A stretch of DNA of 64,000 nucleotides from Abditibacteriaceae bacterium. Its GTDB lineage: Bacteria; Armatimonadota; Abditibacteriia; Abditibacteriales; Abditibacteriaceae. Shown here in pieces: positions 61,805 through 64,000 of the stretch. A program made the position numbers and the translations under genes. The notes below the pieces were generated by a model, which had not been told where the DNA came from, searched no databases, and worked only from the letters and a program-made list of their open reading frames with translations. Position 1 is the stretch's first letter. Each line of letters starts with the position of its first letter. The stretch spans positions 62,001 through 126,000 of the forward strand of contig JAFAZH010000021.1 in NCBI GenBank assembly GCA_019239895.1, given 5' to 3'.

Positions 61805-62317
61805 TCAGGCCGCTGTGGGTGGGCGGTGAGGTTCCCCGGAACGGGTAGGGGAATGTAGATTTAGGTAGTTTTCTAACGGGTGTCTGGCGGTTAGGGTTGC
61901 TGCCACGGCCACGGTGCCAATGACAGCGCCCGCCACGACATCTAATGGTGAGTTAATGCCGACCAACACTCGACTGGTACCGACTAAAACGGCTAACCCC
62001 AACAAACCTGCCCCAACTTTCTTATTTACCCCGTAGCAGAGCAAAGCCGTCGTTACACTCAATACGGTATGGTCAGAGGGGAATCCATTATCGGCGGCAT
62101 GGGGTATCAACGGCACGACTCCATGCGTAAAAGGCCGTGGGTCAAAATACAGGGCACCCGCGGATTTGGTCAGGATGGTCGCCAGGACTCCAGCCAGTGC
62201 CGCCAGGCAAAAATACAAAGTCCTCTGCTCTCGTGGGATGCGCCAGGCCAGCGCAGCGGCCCCCAGCAGAATTATGGCAAAAAGATATTTGGCTCCAAAG
62301 ATGATGAGGGTGTTCAT
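61805..62317 (-). CDS. PAP2-family phosphatase-like membrane protein with altered catalytic site
   Basis: A 170-residue protein with five to six hydrophobic helices. PAP2 motifs: C1 KSAGALYFDPRPF (Lys51...Arg61-Pro62), C2 PSDHT (residues 80-84, the usual PSGH with Asp for Gly), and C3 SRVLVGINSPLD. In C3 the canonical nucleophile is the His of SR-x5-H-x3-D; here position 122 is Asn, with Asp126 kept. Loss of the nucleophile suggests an inactive or re-purposed protein, unless an alternative residue acts. The family normally removes phosphate from lipid pyrophosphates or phosphatidic acid. Confidence 0.8.
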   Translation of the reverse strand: MNTLIIFGAKYLFAIILLGAAALAWRIPREQRTLYFCLAALAGVLATILTKSAGALYFDPRPFTHGVVPLIPHAADNGFPSDHTVLSVTTALLCYGVNKKVGAGLLGLAVLVGTSRVLVGINSPLDVVAGAVIGTVAVAATLTARHPLENYLNLHSPTRSGEPHRPPTAA

Positions 62318-62585
62318 GACGAAATAGAAATATTAGATTTTAAGCATTCGGGTTTCGCTGTTGTGATCTTGTGCGTAAGTCCCAAGTGATTGATCCCAAT
62401 ACAGTATAAAGTCGTTGAGGAGAACCTTGCCTTAAAACAACCTGAGAATAGCCACCGTGTCGGGGCACCCCGGATGGCGTTGCACCGATACCTACGAGCG
62501 GTTATTGATAACTTCTTGATACGCATCCGGCTATAGCGGCATGGCCTTTGCGCAACGAGCAAGCAACTTTTCAGGAGGGAGAACT

Positions 62586-62798
62586 ATGCAAAGGAATAGT
62601 AGCAAACTCGTCGCACTGGGCACCTTAGGTGTTATGATGGCCAGCACCCTCGGTGGTATGAGCACCCCCGCTTACAGCAAAGGCTGGATTCGCCGCCACA
62701 AACTGGCTACCGCCGCCATCGTGGGTGGGGCACTGTGGTATCATCACCACAAGAAGAAACAGCAACAGCGCCGCCATTACGTCCGCCACGTTCGGTGA
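62586..62798 (+). CDS. Small secreted basic protein
   Basis: A 70-residue protein with AGGAGG before ATG 62586. A signal peptide (KLVALGTLGVMMASTLGGMS, cut near AYSKG) leaves about 35 residues that are strongly basic and histidine-rich (RRHKLATAAIVGGALWYHHH, KKKQQQRRHYVRHVR) around a short hydrophobic patch. It could bind membranes, nucleic acid or metal, or be the anchor of a cell-wall protein. No family is recognised. A clear terminator follows at 62812-62847. Confidence 0.75.
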   Translation: MQRNSSKLVALGTLGVMMASTLGGMSTPAYSKGWIRRHKLATAAIVGGALWYHHHKKKQQQRRHYVRHVR

Positions 62799-62811
62799 TT
62801 GACGATTGACG

Positions 62812-62847
62812 AAAAGGGACAACGGCTTCCATGCTGTTGTCCCTTTT
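62812..62847 (+). terminator. Rho-independent terminator
   Basis: AAAAGGGACAACGGC and GCTGTTGTCCCTTTT form a 15-base stem (one G-T pair) with a six-base loop, ending in a T run. It lies 14 bases after the small basic protein's stop and is also symmetrical enough to end the opposing gene. Confidence 0.85.
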
Positions 62848-62914
62848 GCATTATTCATTAGACAAAGTGGGTTATCGCCAGGCACAACCTCGAAGACTCT
62901 GGTGATTGGCGATT

Positions 62915-63739
62915 TTAGGCTCGCCAGCGATATTGTGGTGCCCAGCCCAAGATTCGTTTAGCCTGGTCGTTTCTGACCAGTGCTTTGTAAGGCTCCGCAT
63001 CATATTCTGGGCCGCCGCGCCATTCGACATCCGGGAGCAGGGCGCGCGCTAATTCGCGGCTGGTGCCGGAACTGGAGGAAATATCATCCGCACACAGCAA
63101 TAGTTCGACATGGCCCGGATCAGGGCAATGCAGCGCGCATTGCACGGCGGTAGCGGCGTCGCGCACATCCAGGAACGCGCCATACTCCCAGTACGGATGC
63201 CACTCAAAATCAGGGTTCTCGGCGCGTTTGGCTTTGATATAGTCGTAGGCAGATGCGCTAAAAACGGCTGGGGGCCGCAGACAGATGGTAGTAATGCCAC
63301 TGCTGAGCGTAAAATAACGACAGGCTTCTTCTCCGAGTCGTTTTGAAATGGCATAAGGTATGGTGGGGTAGCAGGGGTGCGTCTCATCAATGGGCAAGAA
63401 GTCGGGCTTGCGATGCCCGGCAAAAACGCCCATAGCCTGCACGCTGCTAAAGCAAACGACCCGTTGCACCCCCGCCACTTGCGCCGCTGTCAGGATATGC
63501 CAGGTGCCCAGCAGATTCGTCGCCATAACGTCGTCCGATTTGGCCCCACCGCCGCCTAAATGCGCGGCGAGGTGGACGACCGCATGGCAACCTTCCATCG
63601 CTGCGCGCACCTGCTGCGGGTCGAGCACATTATGCCCGCTGGCCCGGTCGAACCCGACCGTCTTACAGCTACTCGCTTGCAGCACGCTCTCCACAACCTT
63701 GCCAATGCGCCCCTTATTCCCCGTGATTAATACCTTCAT
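62915..63739 (-). CDS. NAD-dependent epimerase/dehydratase (extended SDR)
   Basis: A 274-residue protein. The Rossmann nucleotide loop is ITGNKGRIGKVVESVL, strand 4 is VVHLAAHLGGGGAKSDDV, the catalytic triad Ser-Tyr-Lys is in FSSVQAMGVF and YAISKRLGEEACRYF, and the substrate-side strand is CLRPPAVFSASAYDY. It belongs to the GalE/RmlB-like extended SDR group, acting on nucleotide sugars or related substrates. No partner glycosyltransferase is in view. Length is at the short end of the family. Confidence 0.88.
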   Translation of the reverse strand: MKVLITGNKGRIGKVVESVLQASSCKTVGFDRASGHNVLDPQQVRAAMEGCHAVVHLAAHLGGGGAKSDDVMATNLLGTWHILTAAQVAGVQRVVCFSSVQAMGVFAGHRKPDFLPIDETHPCYPTIPYAISKRLGEEACRYFTLSSGITTICLRPPAVFSASAYDYIKAKRAENPDFEWHPYWEYGAFLDVRDAATAVQCALHCPDPGHVELLLCADDISSSSGTSRELARALLPDVEWRGGPEYDAEPYKALVRNDQAKRILGWAPQYRWRA

Positions 63740-63805
63740 GGTTCCTATCTCTAACCCGTTTTCTCCCTTCCGTGCTCTTCTGCGTCTTTCCTCGCTAAAA
63801 TCATT

Positions 63806-64000
63806 TCATACTAATTTCTTATTTATGCCCAGTCGTGCCGCGATGCGTTGAGCGGTTGCCAGGCGTGCGCTGGAGATGGACTGCACGGCCTGTTGTGCGG
63901 CCTGCAACACCGCGGATGGAGCTGTTTCCGGGGTGCCGCTGGTGAAGGGCGGCTCCGGGGCATACTGAGTCTGAAGTTGAATCTCCTGGGCCACTAGGTC
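63806..64000 (-). CDS. C-terminal part of a DJ-1/PfpI-family protein (cut by window edge)
   Basis: The frame is open to the right edge, so the N-terminus is outside the window. The visible ~64 residues read DLVAQEIQLQTQYAPEPPFT, then SGTPETAPSAVLQAAQQAVQ. This resembles the tail of DJ-1/PfpI-type proteins such as cyclohexyl-isocyanide hydratases (QLQIEYDPQPPFDSG pattern). The diagnostic nucleophile-elbow Cys is not visible. Assignment rests on memory of the family tail. Confidence 0.6.
   Translation of the reverse strand, partial: DLVAQEIQLQTQYAPEPPFTSGTPETAPSAVLQAAQQAVQSISSARLATAQRIAARLGINKKLV

Noticed and set aside
62391..62536. Plus-strand frame ending HRVGAPRMALHRYLRAVIDN then FLIRIRL, without a start codon
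   Set aside because: It may be the tail of a lost gene, but I could not match it to any family, so it is not called as a feature.
1..64000. tRNA, rRNA, cas genes, phage structural genes and replication origin
   Set aside because: None could be recognised anywhere in the window on either strand by reading the sequence.

Overview
The window is about 58% GC by eye and looks like chromosome from a bacterium in the Armatimonadota / Planctomycetota / Abditibacteriota range. The basis is inference from gene content: PD40 beta-propeller proteins, one with an H-x9-DG ending; giant Calx-beta/cadherin-like/SwmB surface proteins; DUF1254/DUF1214 proteins; many lipoproteins and secreted proteins; and abundant palindromic mini-repeats. 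No rRNA, tRNA, phage or plasmid replication genes were seen. Some genes have clear Shine-Dalgarno sites. Others have a -10 box 5-8 bases before the start codon, which suggests leaderless mRNAs.

Layout. 0-4.6 kb: secreted proteins, a PD40 protein, a DUF1214/DUF1254 pair and a pentapeptide-repeat lipoprotein. 4.6-7 kb: wreckage of a methyltransferase gene and of a toxin-antitoxin pair, then an intact PIN-toxin module and an intact O-methyltransferase. 7-14.6 kb: an alpha/beta hydrolase with two duplicated small proteins, a subtilase with a membrane tail, an IS5-type remnant, several MITE-like repeats and a frameshifted phytanoyl-CoA dioxygenase-like gene. 14.6-27 kb: two giant surface proteins of about 1,500 and 2,139 residues that share their last ~700 residues but have different heads, flanked on both sides by fossil fragments of the same tail. 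27-32.4 kb: a transglutaminase-like protein coupled to an M48 membrane protease, a lipoprotein and a histidine kinase. 32.5-34.8 kb: a CRISPR array of 34 repeats with no cas gene anywhere in the window. 35-46.7 kb: response regulators, a HAD phosphatase, a lipoprotein-type methyltransferase coupled to a WD40 protein, a pectate-lyase-like/LamG protein, a second transglutaminase-like protein and a flavoprotein disulfide reductase. 46.8-64 kb: a GH43 arabinanase-like enzyme, a second phytanoyl dioxygenase, DinB, CbrC, MscL, GNAT and aminoglycoside-phosphotransferase-like proteins, twin cysteine-domain membrane proteins, a PAP2-like protein and an epimerase.

The best candidate for something undescribed is a family of five tiny membrane proteins (58-72 residues) at 46826-47005, 47028-47243, 48942-49118, 54810-55028 and 55068-55277. 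Each has an N-terminal membrane helix, an amphipathic/basic stretch and a short tail with the motif G-F-x-[IV]-x-D-[DN]-Y-P. Two are tandem pairs and one sits directly behind the GH43 gene. I recognise no known family.

Much of the remaining interest lies in genome decay and repeat activity: paralogous gene fossils, MITE families that end a gene or lie between genes, and an orphan CRISPR array with one spacer that contains part of its own repeat.
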